The notes under the pieces were generated by a model. The model had not been told where the DNA came from, made no database searches, and saw only the letters and a list, made by a program, of their open reading frames with translations. A program made the translations under genes and the position numbers. A stretch of 5,721 bases of DNA from Devosia sp. (lineage in GTDB: Bacteria > Pseudomonadota > Alphaproteobacteria > Rhizobiales > Devosiaceae): positions 1 to 5,721 of the forward strand of contig JAQGJI010000083.1 in NCBI GenBank assembly GCA_028290685.1, in the 5' to 3' direction. The number at the start of each line of letters is the position of its first letter. The stretch's first letter is position 1. This document shows positions 1 to 5,721 of this stretch, piece by piece.

Positions 1-2217
1 TCGGCCTATCTTCACTCGGCGACGATGGTGAAGGCTGGAGTGTTTCTTCTGGTGCGGTTCTGGCCGGTTATGGCGGGCACCGACCAATGGTTCTGGATCG
101 TGACCTTTGCTGGGCTGAGCACGCTGATGCTGGGAGCCTATACGGCCGTTTTCCAGACTGACCTCAAGGGCCTTCTGGCTTATTCCACCATCAGCCATCT
201 CGGCCTTATCACAACGCTACTGGGCATGAGCAGCCCGCTTGCGGCGGTAGCGGCCATCTTTCACATCGCCAATCACGCCACCTTCAAGGCCTCCCTGTTC
301 ATGGCAGCCGGCATTATCGACCATGAAACCGGAACCCGTGATATCCGCAAGCTGAGCGGGTTGTTCCGCTTCATGCCTTTCACGGCCACTTTGGCGATGG
401 TCGCCAGTGCAGCGATGGCGGGCGTACCGCTGCTGAATGGGTTTTTATCCAAGGAGATGTTCTTCACCGAAACGGCACTGCGCGATGCCAATCCGTTCGT
501 CAATCTGGCCTTGCCGATCGGCGCCACGATTGCAGGCATGTTCAGCGTGACGTATTCACTGCGCTTTGTGCACGGCGTTTTCTTTGGACCCGCTCCGACA
601 CAACTGGATCGCGTGCCCCACGAGCCGCCCACCTTGATGCGGCGACCCATCGAGATCCTCGTACTGGCCTGCCTGATTGTCGGTATCCTTCCAGGCGTTA
701 CCATCGGTCCATTCCTCGCAGCGGCCGTCGTCTCCGTCACGGGGCCGGACACGCCATATTATAGTTTATCGGTTTGGCACGGGTTCAACGTCCCGCTTGT
801 CATGAGTGCCATAGCACTGGTGGGCGGAGCCTTGTTGTATTGGGCTCTGCATGGCTATTTGAGCCGCGGCCCTGAAGGGGCCCCTCTGATCCGCAATTTG
901 GCTGGCCAGCGTATTTTCGAGCGCGTGCTCACGACGGTGTCCTGGCGATGGGCCAAGTCGCTGGAAAAGCGTCTGGGTACGCGGCGATTGCAGCCCCAGC
1001 TGGCTTTGATGATGTTTCTTGCCGTCGCCGCCGCCGCCATCCCCTTGTGGAACCGGTTGGGCGATCTGGGTCCGTCACCAACGCCGGCCGACCCCGCCTT
1101 TGCGATGATCTGGCTTGTAGGCATTTGCTGTGCGATAGCCGCCAGCTATCAAGCCAAGTTCCACCGTCTTGCAGCACTGGTTTCGATGAGTGTTACCGGC
1201 ATCGTCACGTGCATCACCTTTGCATGGTTTTCCGCCCCTGACCTGGCCCTGACCCAATTGCTGGTCGAGATCGCCACGGCCGTGCTGATCCTGCTTGGCC
1301 TGCGCTGGCTGCCCAAGCGCCTCCCTTTTCAAAGCAGTGATACGAGCTTGCCCCGGGTACACGTGCGTCGCGTGCGTGATCTTGCCATTGCGGCGGCTGC
1401 GGGTGCGGGCATGGCGTTGATGGCTTATGCCGTCATGAGCCGCCCCGTGCTGGTCGGCAGTATCGGCGATTTCTTTTTGGAAAATGCCTACAAGCTGGGC
1501 GGGGGCACCAACGTGGTCAACGTCATGTTGGTGGATTTCCGTGCCTTCGACACTTTGGGCGAGATTACCGTGCTCGGCGTGGTGGCCTTGACTGTTTTTG
1601 CCTTGCTTCGTCGTTTCCGCCCAGCCTCGGAAGCTATTGCCAAGCCAGAACAGCAACGCATTCAAAACGCCTTCGATGCCCAGCAGCCCGAGCGCAAGAG
1701 CGGGGAGACCGTCAGCGAATATCTCTTGGTACCGGGCGTGATCATGCAGTGGATGTTTCCGGTGATTGTCGTTCTGGCCATGCACGTGTTCATCCGGGGT
1801 CATGATCAGCCAGGGGGCGGGTTTGCTGCCGGCATCATCATGTCGATCGGATTTATCCTGCAATATATGGCAGCCGGCACACGCTGGGTTGAAGATCACT
1901 TGCGCATCCTGCCCCTGCGCTGGATCGGCGTTGGACTCTTGGCGGCGCTTGCTACTGGCCTGGGTTCCTGGGCGTTCGGCTATCCGTTCCTGACCAGTGC
2001 CTTCCAATATGCCCAGATCCCGTGGATCGGACGGGTCCCCATGGCCACGGCCTTGCTTTTCGATTTGGGTGTGTTCGTTCTCGTCGTGGGCGCCACGGTG
2101 TTGATATTGATCGCCCTTGCCCACCAGTCGATACGCGCCCCGCGTGCCGCGCGTCCGGCGATCAGAATACGCCAGACCGAGCCGTCGGTCGGGCAGGAAG
2201 CGCCGCCATGGAGCTGA
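1..2217 (+). CDS. phaAB: Fused PhaA-PhaB subunit of Mrp/Pha-type cation/proton antiporter (5'-partial)
   Basis: This is the large membrane subunit of a multi-subunit Na+(K+)/H+ antiporter (MnhA/MrpA joined to MnhB/MrpB). The reading frame is open from the first base, and the first codons already read as the family motif SAYLHSATMVKAG, so the start lies upstream; the ATG at 25 is internal. Numbering from the first visible codon, residues 1-190 are the end of the NuoL/proton-antiporter domain, with H5, K11, K56 (TDLKGLLAYS), H88/H92/K96 (FHIANHATFK) and K151 (GFLSKEMFF). Around 330-435 is an MbhD/DUF4040-like part with SAPDLALTQLLVE (E423). Around 450-540 is the MrpA C-terminal part with FDTLGE (E521). 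A hydrophilic linker at about 540-570 leads into the MnhB domain (about 570-700), marked by RGHDQPGGGF (H601, G605-G607). From memory, K11 and K56 match K254 and K299 of Bacillus pseudofirmus MrpA, with the same 45-residue spacing. That places about 243 residues upstream and a full length near 980, usual for fused A-B proteins. The ion preference (Na+ or K+) cannot be read from sequence. Synonyms: mrpA/mnhA/shaA. Confidence 0.96.
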   Translation, partial: SAYLHSATMVKAGVFLLVRFWPVMAGTDQWFWIVTFAGLSTLMLGAYTAVFQTDLKGLLAYSTISHLGLITTLLGMSSPLAAVAAIFHIANHATFKASLFMAAGIIDHETGTRDIRKLSGLFRFMPFTATLAMVASAAMAGVPLLNGFLSKEMFFTETALRDANPFVNLALPIGATIAGMFSVTYSLRFVHGVFFGPAPTQLDRVPHEPPTLMRRPIEILVLACLIVGILPGVTIGPFLAAAVVSVTGPDTPYYSLSVWHGFNVPLVMSAIALVGGALLYWALHGYLSRGPEGAPLIRNLAGQRIFERVLTTVSWRWAKSLEKRLGTRRLQPQLALMMFLAVAAAAIPLWNRLGDLGPSPTPADPAFAMIWLVGICCAIAASYQAKFHRLAALVSMSVTGIVTCITFAWFSAPDLALTQLLVEIATAVLILLGLRWLPKRLPFQSSDTSLPRVHVRRVRDLAIAAAAGAGMALMAYAVMSRPVLVGSIGDFFLENAYKLGGGTNVVNVMLVDFRAFDTLGEITVLGVVALTVFALLRRFRPASEAIAKPEQQRIQNAFDAQQPERKSGETVSEYLLVPGVIMQWMFPVIVVLAMHVFIRGHDQPGGGFAAGIIMSIGFILQYMAAGTRWVEDHLRILPLRWIGVGLLAALATGLGSWAFGYPFLTSAFQYAQIPWIGRVPMATALLFDLGVFVLVVGATVLILIALAHQSIRAPRAARPAIRIRQTEPSVGQEAPPWS
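2195..2200 (+). promoter_or_regulatory. Ribosome binding site deciding the phaC start
   Basis: AGGAAG lies 7 bases before the ATG at 2208, inside the last codons of phaAB. The phaC frame stays open far upstream (an ATG exists at 2022), but only 2208 has this spacing and gives a protein of normal MnhC length that begins directly in its first membrane helix. Confidence 0.7.
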
Positions 2218-2543
2218 TTCTGGCCCTTGCCATTGGCGTTCTGACGGCCTGCGGGGTCTGGCTGCTGCTGCGCCCGCGCACGTTCCAGGTGATCATCGGA
2301 CTGTCACTGCTGTCCTATGCTGTTAACCTTTTCATCTTTGGCATGGGGCGCCTGCGGATTAATGCGGCCCCCATAGTGCATCATGGGGCTGTAGACTCGC
2401 TTGCTTTTGCCGATCCGCTGCCCCAGGCCCTGGTGCTCACGGCAATCGTCATCGGGTTTGCCATGACGGCGCTGTTTTTGGTCGTGATGCTGGCGGTGCG
2501 CGGTTTTGCCGGCACAGATCATGTTGATGGCAGGGAACGCTAG
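2208..2543 (+). CDS. phaC: Pha/Mrp antiporter subunit C (NuoK-like)
   Basis: A small integral membrane subunit of the antiporter, 111 residues, of the MnhC/MrpC family (homologous to NuoK of complex I). Three hydrophobic helices are visible at about 3-21, 26-47 and 73-98. The family signatures are GLSLLSYAVNLFIF (residues 31-44, with N40-L41) and DPLPQALVLTAIVIG (69-83). The tail after residue 99 is short and charged (TDHVDGRER). The ATG at 2208 is chosen over the longer open frame because it has a good ribosome binding site and gives the usual family length of about 110-125 residues. It overlaps the end of phaAB by 10 bases, and its stop TAG is followed at once by the phaD ATG. By family knowledge it sits between the A and D subunits and helps link their ion paths. 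This symbol is the antiporter phaC, not the polyhydroxyalkanoate synthase of the same name. Confidence 0.95.
   Translation: MELILALAIGVLTACGVWLLLRPRTFQVIIGLSLLSYAVNLFIFGMGRLRINAAPIVHHGAVDSLAFADPLPQALVLTAIVIGFAMTALFLVVMLAVRGFAGTDHVDGRER
2532..2536 (+). promoter_or_regulatory. Ribosome binding site of phaD
   Basis: AGGGA, 7 bases before the phaD ATG at 2544, lies inside the last codons of phaC. It supports the start immediately after the phaC stop. Confidence 0.6.
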
Positions 2544-4175
2544 ATGTTCGCGCTCGATGACCATCTGGTGATTTTGCCTATCCTGCTGCCGCTGGCGACA
2601 GGCTCGCTCTTGCTGTTTGTCAATGAACGCCACCGTTCGCTGCGGGCAATTATCAGCCTGGCTTCAGCGTTTGTCTTGATAATCGCGGCGGCATTGCTCG
2701 TGTACCGCGCCGGACTTGTTGAAGAAGCGGCCGGAGAACTGATCGCGACCTATCCCCTCGGCAACTGGCCTGTGCCCTTCGGGATTGTCCTGGTGGCCGA
2801 TCGGCTGGCCGCTCTAATGGTGCTGCTCACCGCGATTCTCGGGCTTTGTGCGCTGCTCTTTGCCTTGGCGCGCTGGCATGCGGTGGGTCCGAGTTTTCAT
2901 AGTCTGCTGCATTTCCTGCTTACCGGCTTATGCGGTGCTTTCCTAACCGGCGATCTGTTCAACCTCTTTGTGTTCTTCGAGGTGCTGCTGGCTGCATCCT
3001 ATGGTTTGTTGCTGCACGGCTCCGGATCCGCCCGCGCGCGGGCAGGGCTCCATTACATCGCGATCAATCTGGCGGCCTCGTTCCTGTTCCTGATTGGCGT
3101 TGCCTTGATTTATGGTACGACAGGCACGCTCAACATGGCCGATGTGGCGGCCAAGATCGCCAATGTGCCTGCAGCTGATCGAGGCTTGCTCGAAGCAGGC
3201 GGAGGCATTTTGGCGGTTGCTTTCCTGGTTAAGGCCGGCATCTGGCCCTTGGGTTTCTGGCTGACCACCACCTATGCAGCGGCCTCGGCGCCAGCAGCCG
3301 CCCTTTTTGCCATCATGACCAAAGTTGGCATTTATGCCCTGCTGCGGCTCTCGCTGCTGATTTTTGGAGATGCTGCGGGAGCCTCCGCGGGACTGGGCCA
3401 GGCGGTTCTGCTGTATGGTGGCATGGGCACCATTGCGTATGGCGCCATCAGCGCGCTGGCGGCGCAGACCACGGCGCGACTTGCCGGCAGCATGGTCCTG
3501 GTCTCCTCAGGCACATTGCTGGCAGCCATCGGCTTGGGCAATCAAGCTGTCCTGAGCGGTGCGCTGTTCTATCTTGTCAGTTCGACGCTGGCGATCAGTG
3601 CCTTGTTTCTTTTGGTCGAACTGGTCGAACGTGTCCGCATGGAAGGCGCCGACATCTTGGCGGTTACCATGGAAGCCTATGGCGATGATGAGGAAGACGA
3701 AGCCGAACAGGAGATCGGCAGCGTCATCCCCCGTGCCATGGCCGTGCTGGGCATCGGCTTTGCCGTTTGCGCCTTGGTGCTATCGGGGCTGCCGCCACTT
3801 TCGGGCTTTCTCGCCAAGTTCGCCATGATTTCCCCGATGCTCAATCCAGAGGGCTTGGCGACCCCCAACAGTGTCACGCCCCAAGCCTGGTGGCTGGCCG
3901 GCTTGCTGATCGTGTCGGGGTTTGCCGCGCTTATTGCGCTTGTGCGCACCGGCATCAATACGTTCTGGGCAACGCTGGAGGAGGCGCCGGCAGCCGTCCA
4001 GGTGATCGAGATCGTGCCCGTACTGATCCTGCTAGGCCTTTGCGTCGCCATGTCGGTGATGGCGGCGCCCATGCTTGGGTACATGGATGCCGCGGCCCAG
4101 GCGCTTTACACCCCCGCCGGCTATATCAATGATGTTCTGGCGGCGCCCCTTGCCATGCCGGAGGCCATGCCATGA
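2544..4175 (+). CDS. phaD: Pha/Mrp antiporter subunit D (NuoN/NuoM-like)
   Basis: The second large ion-translocating subunit, 543 residues with about 14 hydrophobic segments, of the MnhD/MrpD branch of the proton-antiporter M (NuoL/M/N) family. Visible signatures are DLFNLFVFFEVLLAASYGLL (137-156) with E146, the membrane glutamate of the proton channel, and AFLVKAGIWPLGFWL (226-240) with K230, its helix-7 lysine partner. Further on are ASAPAAALFAIMTKVGIYAL (247-266) with K260, and LSGLPPLSGFLAKF (413-426) with K425. From memory these correspond to the E137/K219 pair studied in Bacillus MrpD. A strongly acidic loop at about 381-390 (DDEEDEAEQE) precedes the last helices. At the place where PhaA has TDLK, this protein has TTAR (309-312), so the lysine is absent. 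The start abuts the phaC stop, and the stop overlaps the phaE start in ATGA. Length is usual for Pha/Sha D subunits of Proteobacteria. A NuoN or Hyf/Mbh subunit is ruled out by the neighbours. Confidence 0.96.
   Translation: MFALDDHLVILPILLPLATGSLLLFVNERHRSLRAIISLASAFVLIIAAALLVYRAGLVEEAAGELIATYPLGNWPVPFGIVLVADRLAALMVLLTAILGLCALLFALARWHAVGPSFHSLLHFLLTGLCGAFLTGDLFNLFVFFEVLLAASYGLLLHGSGSARARAGLHYIAINLAASFLFLIGVALIYGTTGTLNMADVAAKIANVPAADRGLLEAGGGILAVAFLVKAGIWPLGFWLTTTYAAASAPAAALFAIMTKVGIYALLRLSLLIFGDAAGASAGLGQAVLLYGGMGTIAYGAISALAAQTTARLAGSMVLVSSGTLLAAIGLGNQAVLSGALFYLVSSTLAISALFLLVELVERVRMEGADILAVTMEAYGDDEEDEAEQEIGSVIPRAMAVLGIGFAVCALVLSGLPPLSGFLAKFAMISPMLNPEGLATPNSVTPQAWWLAGLLIVSGFAALIALVRTGINTFWATLEEAPAAVQVIEIVPVLILLGLCVAMSVMAAPMLGYMDAAAQALYTPAGYINDVLAAPLAMPEAMP
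4160..4164 (+). promoter_or_regulatory. Ribosome binding site of phaE
   Basis: GGAGG, a near-perfect Shine-Dalgarno, lies 7 bases before the phaE ATG at 4172 within the last codons of phaD. It is the strongest such site in the operon and fixes the start at the ATGA overlap. A nearby ATG at 4167 is in another frame. Confidence 0.7.
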
Positions 4176-4663
4176 TCAAGCGCTTGCTGCCCTATCCGCT
4201 GCTGTTTGTTGGACTGTTGCTGATGTGGGTTCTGCTGCAGCAGGCAGCCGGGCCGGGGCAGTTGCTGCTGGGTCTGGCCATAGCGTTCGGCGCGACTCAC
4301 GTCATGGCCACTTTGGTGCCGCAGCGGCCTCGAGTGCGCCGCCTGGACAGGGCCCTGGTTCTGATTGGGCATGTGCTGGTTGACGTACTGCGATCCAATC
4401 TGGCTGTGTCCAGTGTGATCCTGCAAGGCAGGCGGCGCCAGGTGACTTCCGGGTTCCTTCGTCTGCCGCTGGAACTACAGGACAGAACCGGGCTGGCGTT
4501 GCTCGCCTGTATCCTCACTGCGGTTCCAGGCAGCGCCTGGCTCGAACACCGGGCGGCGGATAATTCGGTGTTGATCCATGTGCTTGATCTCAAGGACGAG
4601 CAGGAGTGGATAACCATCGTCAAGCAACGTTACGAGGCCCTGCTGCTGGAGATTTTCCAATGA
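4172..4663 (+). CDS. phaE: Pha/Mrp antiporter subunit E
   Basis: Membrane subunit of the antiporter, 163 residues, MnhE/MrpE family. Two clear helices are visible at about 5-23 and 29-48. An amphipathic stretch follows at about 61-85 (DRALVLIGHVLVDVLRSNLAVS, with D71), and a hydrophobic segment at about 106-118 leads into the conserved turn TAVPGSAW (116-123; P119-G120). The C-terminal third is a soluble domain containing SVLIHVLDL (132-140) and an amphipathic end (EQEWITIVKQRYEALLLEIF). This order is characteristic of MnhE, and the length matches the family's usual 155-165. The ATG lies in an ATGA overlap with the phaD stop and has a strong ribosome binding site. By family knowledge the subunit is needed for complex assembly and full activity, and is not itself an antiporter module. 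Confidence 0.94.
   Translation: MIKRLLPYPLLFVGLLLMWVLLQQAAGPGQLLLGLAIAFGATHVMATLVPQRPRVRRLDRALVLIGHVLVDVLRSNLAVSSVILQGRRRQVTSGFLRLPLELQDRTGLALLACILTAVPGSAWLEHRAADNSVLIHVLDLKDEQEWITIVKQRYEALLLEIFQ
4648..4652 (+). promoter_or_regulatory. Ribosome binding site of phaF
   Basis: GGAGA lies about 7-8 bases before the ATG at 4660. It supports this start over the ATG at 4606, which has no such site and would add 18 hydrophilic residues read from within phaE. Confidence 0.6.
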
Positions 4664-4941
4664 GCGCGGATTTCCTGTTCTGGATGTTGACAATTGCTCA
4701 AATCCTTCTGGCGCTTGCCATAGCGGCCACCGCCCTGAGGATCATACGCGGCCCGCGGGCGCAGGATCGCATCTTGAGCCTGGATGCGCTCTACGTGAAC
4801 GCCATGATGATGGTGGTGATCTTTGGTATCAAGACCGGCACCACCACCTATTTTGAAGTGGCCTTGATCATCGGGATCCTGGGGTTCGTGGGAACCGTCG
4901 CGCTGGCCAAGTTCCTGATGCGCGGCGAGGTGATCGAATGA
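4660..4941 (+). CDS. phaF: Pha/Mrp antiporter subunit F
   Basis: Small membrane subunit, 93 residues, MnhF/MrpF family. Three hydrophobic helices lie at about 6-27, 43-57 and 63-86. Between the first two is the family signature RIIRGPRAQDRILSLDAL (27-44), with G31-P32, D36-R37 and D42. E66 sits at the start of the third helix. The conserved membrane-facing acidic residue in this region is thought from work on Bacillus MrpF to take part in ion movement; that role is family knowledge, not seen here. The start at 4660 overlaps the phaE stop in ATGA and gives the usual length of about 90 residues. The longer frame from 4606 is rejected. The stop overlaps the phaG start in the same way. Confidence 0.95.
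   Translation: MSADFLFWMLTIAQILLALAIAATALRIIRGPRAQDRILSLDALYVNAMMMVVIFGIKTGTTTYFEVALIIGILGFVGTVALAKFLMRGEVIE
4927..4930 (+). promoter_or_regulatory. Ribosome binding site of phaG
   Basis: GAGG, 7 bases before the ATG at 4938, lies in the last codons of phaF. It agrees with the ATGA overlap start. Confidence 0.55.
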
Positions 4942-5306
4942 GTCTTGCTGAACTGCCTTTGTGGCTTGTCCTTGTGGTGGGAATATCTGCTGTGGCGGGA
5001 GCCTTGCTGGCTTTGATCGGCAGTGTCGGGCTGGTCCGGCTGGGAAGTTTTTACGAACGTCTGCATGCTCCGACCCTGGGGACCAGCCTGGGGAGCGGGT
5101 TGATCCTGTTCGCCTCGGTCCTCTATTTCAGCGTCACCGCCCAGCGCCCGTCGGTCCACGAAATCCTGATCTTTGTGTTTGTTTCCCTTACCACCCCCGT
5201 CACTCTGATGTTGCTGGCCCGGGCGGCCCTGTACCGCGATCGCTTTGAAAACCCCGGTGCGGCCCATCTTCATCCGGACAAGGATTTCGAGGACAAGCGG
5301 GTTTAG
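4938..5306 (+). CDS. phaG: Pha/Mrp antiporter subunit G
   Basis: Small membrane subunit, 122 residues, MnhG/MrpG family, and the last gene of the operon. Three hydrophobic helices lie at about 8-33, 49-67 and 75-97. The family signature GLVRLGSFYERLHAPTLGTS (31-50) follows the first helix; R41, H43 and the TLG at 46-48 correspond to the usual FY-RLHA--K--TLG wording. The last helix carries VFVSLTTPVTLMLLARAA (80-97), with the usual TxPV and ARAA residues. A charged tail of about 20 residues follows (NPGAAHLHPDKDFEDKRV), rich in His and Asp; such tails vary between species. The start lies in an ATGA overlap with phaF. By family knowledge MrpG lies in the small-subunit part of the complex and is needed for its assembly and activity. 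The TAG stop at 5304-5306 ends the recognisable operon. Confidence 0.95.
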   Translation: MSLAELPLWLVLVVGISAVAGALLALIGSVGLVRLGSFYERLHAPTLGTSLGSGLILFASVLYFSVTAQRPSVHEILIFVFVSLTTPVTLMLLARAALYRDRFENPGAAHLHPDKDFEDKRV

Positions 5307-5611
5307 CTCTGCTCAGCGCCCATGCGTTTTCCGCTTCCGGGGTGCAGCGCCTGCCGCGCGAATGGATGGAAGCGATTCGGCCCGACGGCGGGGGAGTTCG
5401 AGAGGCGCTTGCTGCCAGCCCGCTGGGCCCGGCGAATGCTGCATGCAGTTCACCGGCACCAGGCACGAAACCAGCTTCCTGCTGACAGCATCACGCCGAT
5501 CCGGACTGCCGATCAAACCGGGCTCGAGCGGTCATGGCGGCGCCCTTTGGCACCAGATCAGCAAATTCTGGATGGCTGAGCAGCGAATAGCTATGCTCCC
5601 CAAAACTACCG

Positions 5612-5640
5612 TTGACGGGCTGGCAGGGACAGCGTATCTC
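5612..5640 (+). promoter_or_regulatory. Possible sigma70-type promoter for a downstream gene
   Basis: TTGACG (5612-5617) matches five of six -35 consensus bases. TATCTC (5635-5640) follows after an exact 17-base spacer but matches only three of six -10 bases. Transcription would begin near 5647, about 50 bases before the candidate start at 5699. Position and spacing favour it and the -10 match is weak, so this is a tentative call. Confidence 0.3.
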
Positions 5641-5682
5641 CCGTTTCAGGACATCTTGCCCTAACGCAAGACGCATAGACCT

Positions 5683-5688
5683 GGGAGG
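5683..5688 (+). promoter_or_regulatory. Possible ribosome binding site of the next gene
   Basis: GGGAGG stands 10 bases before the ATG at 5699, a little longer than the 7-8 bases used in the operon. It is the only good Shine-Dalgarno match in the region after phaG. Confidence 0.4.
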
Positions 5689-5698
5689 GTCGCTGAAG

Positions 5699-5721
5699 AT
5701 GGCTGAAATGCCCCAAACCGC
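5699..5721 (+). CDS. Possible start of a downstream gene (3'-partial)
   Basis: An ATG preceded by GGGAGG opens a frame reading MAEMPQT, which runs off the window after seven codons. Nothing can be said about the product. The support is only the ribosome binding site and the promoter-like pair further upstream. The second ATG at 5708 is an alternative start in the same frame. Confidence 0.35.

Larger units (their letters stand above)
5307..5698 (+). other. Region after the operon with no recognisable gene
   Basis: About 390 bases follow phaG. Several overlapping open frames exist on both strands: forward to a stop at 5662-5664, and reverse at 5313-5516 and 5491-5676. None has a convincing ribosome binding site, none is a product I recognise, and their wording (runs of R, P, S and A) is what GC-rich non-coding DNA gives. 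I see no strong hairpin followed by T residues, so the operon may end by Rho-dependent termination or the message may run on. A 10-base perfect palindrome, CTGCATGCAG, sits at 5439-5448 and is too short to interpret. The 3' end of the region holds a possible promoter and leader for the next gene. A decayed gene fragment cannot be excluded. Confidence 0.5.

Noticed and set aside
25..27. ATG at 25 as the true start of the A subunit
   Set aside because: It falls inside the conserved SATMVKAG motif, and the preceding codons continue the family sequence, so the gene begins upstream of the window.
754..773. AT-rich patch resembling a -10 box (around TATTATAG)
   Set aside because: It lies within conserved phaAB coding sequence, encodes a YYSL stretch between helices, and has no -35 partner I could support.
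1075..2124. Long open frame of 349 codons on the minus strand
   Set aside because: It lies wholly antisense to the strongly conserved phaAB coding sequence. Its product is rich in Q, H, D and G with no fold or motif, typical of the complement of GC-rich membrane-protein codons.
2022..2207. N-terminal extension of phaC to the ATG at 2022
   Set aside because: The added 62 residues are Arg-rich, overlap the MnhB domain in another frame and have no family counterpart. The ATG at 2208 has a proper ribosome binding site.
4606..4659. Longer phaF start at 4606
   Set aside because: It would overlap the end of phaE by 58 bases and add residues unknown in MnhF. The 4660 start has the ATGA overlap and GGAGA site.
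5245..5664. Forward 139-codon frame overlapping the phaG end
   Set aside because: Its first 20 codons are a shadow of phaG, there is no ribosome binding site at any internal ATG, and the translation is unrecognisable and Arg/Ser/Pro-rich.
5491..5676. Reverse 61-codon frame
   Set aside because: There is no ribosome binding site I can defend, no known motif and no neighbour supporting it; kept only as a possible remnant.

Overview
The window is almost entirely one operon on the + strand. It encodes a multi-subunit cation/proton antiporter of the Mrp/Mnh/Pha/Sha family (CPA3, related to respiratory complex I). The genes run in the order phaAB (a fused A+B subunit, 5'-truncated by the window edge), phaC, phaD, phaE, phaF and phaG. 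The A-B fusion marks a 'group 2' six-gene operon, the kind found in many Proteobacteria such as Sinorhizobium pha and Pseudomonas aeruginosa sha. Base composition is GC-rich (roughly 60% by eye), and the protein wording fits an alpha-, beta- or gammaproteobacterium. The sequence does not support a genus call.

Layout: positions 1-2217 hold the C-terminal 738 codons of phaAB. About 240 N-terminal codons lie upstream of the window, estimated from the spacing of conserved lysines. phaC (2208-2543) overlaps it by 10 bases. phaD (2544-4175) begins on the base after the phaC stop. phaE (4172-4663), phaF (4660-4941) and phaG (4938-5306) each start within a 4-base ATGA overlap with the gene before. 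Each of the five complete genes has a purine-rich ribosome binding site about 7-8 bases before its start, so all six subunits are probably made from one mRNA by coupled translation.

How the parts work together (family knowledge): the A part of PhaAB and PhaD are the two NuoL/M/N-like proton- or ion-translocating subunits, and PhaC resembles NuoK. The C-terminal part of the A region resembles NuoJ-like membrane-arm parts. The MnhB domain, PhaE, PhaF and PhaG are small membrane subunits needed for assembly and possibly for the cation path. The whole complex exchanges cytoplasmic Na+ and/or K+ for external H+, giving alkali and salt tolerance.

Positions 5307-5698 (about 390 bases) hold no gene I can defend and no clear Rho-independent terminator. 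They contain a weak sigma70-like promoter candidate. At 5699 an ATG preceded by GGGAGG may start a new gene that runs off the window. I found no mobile element, CRISPR array, RNA gene or unknown system. This is a well-described operon with a few details worth a second look.
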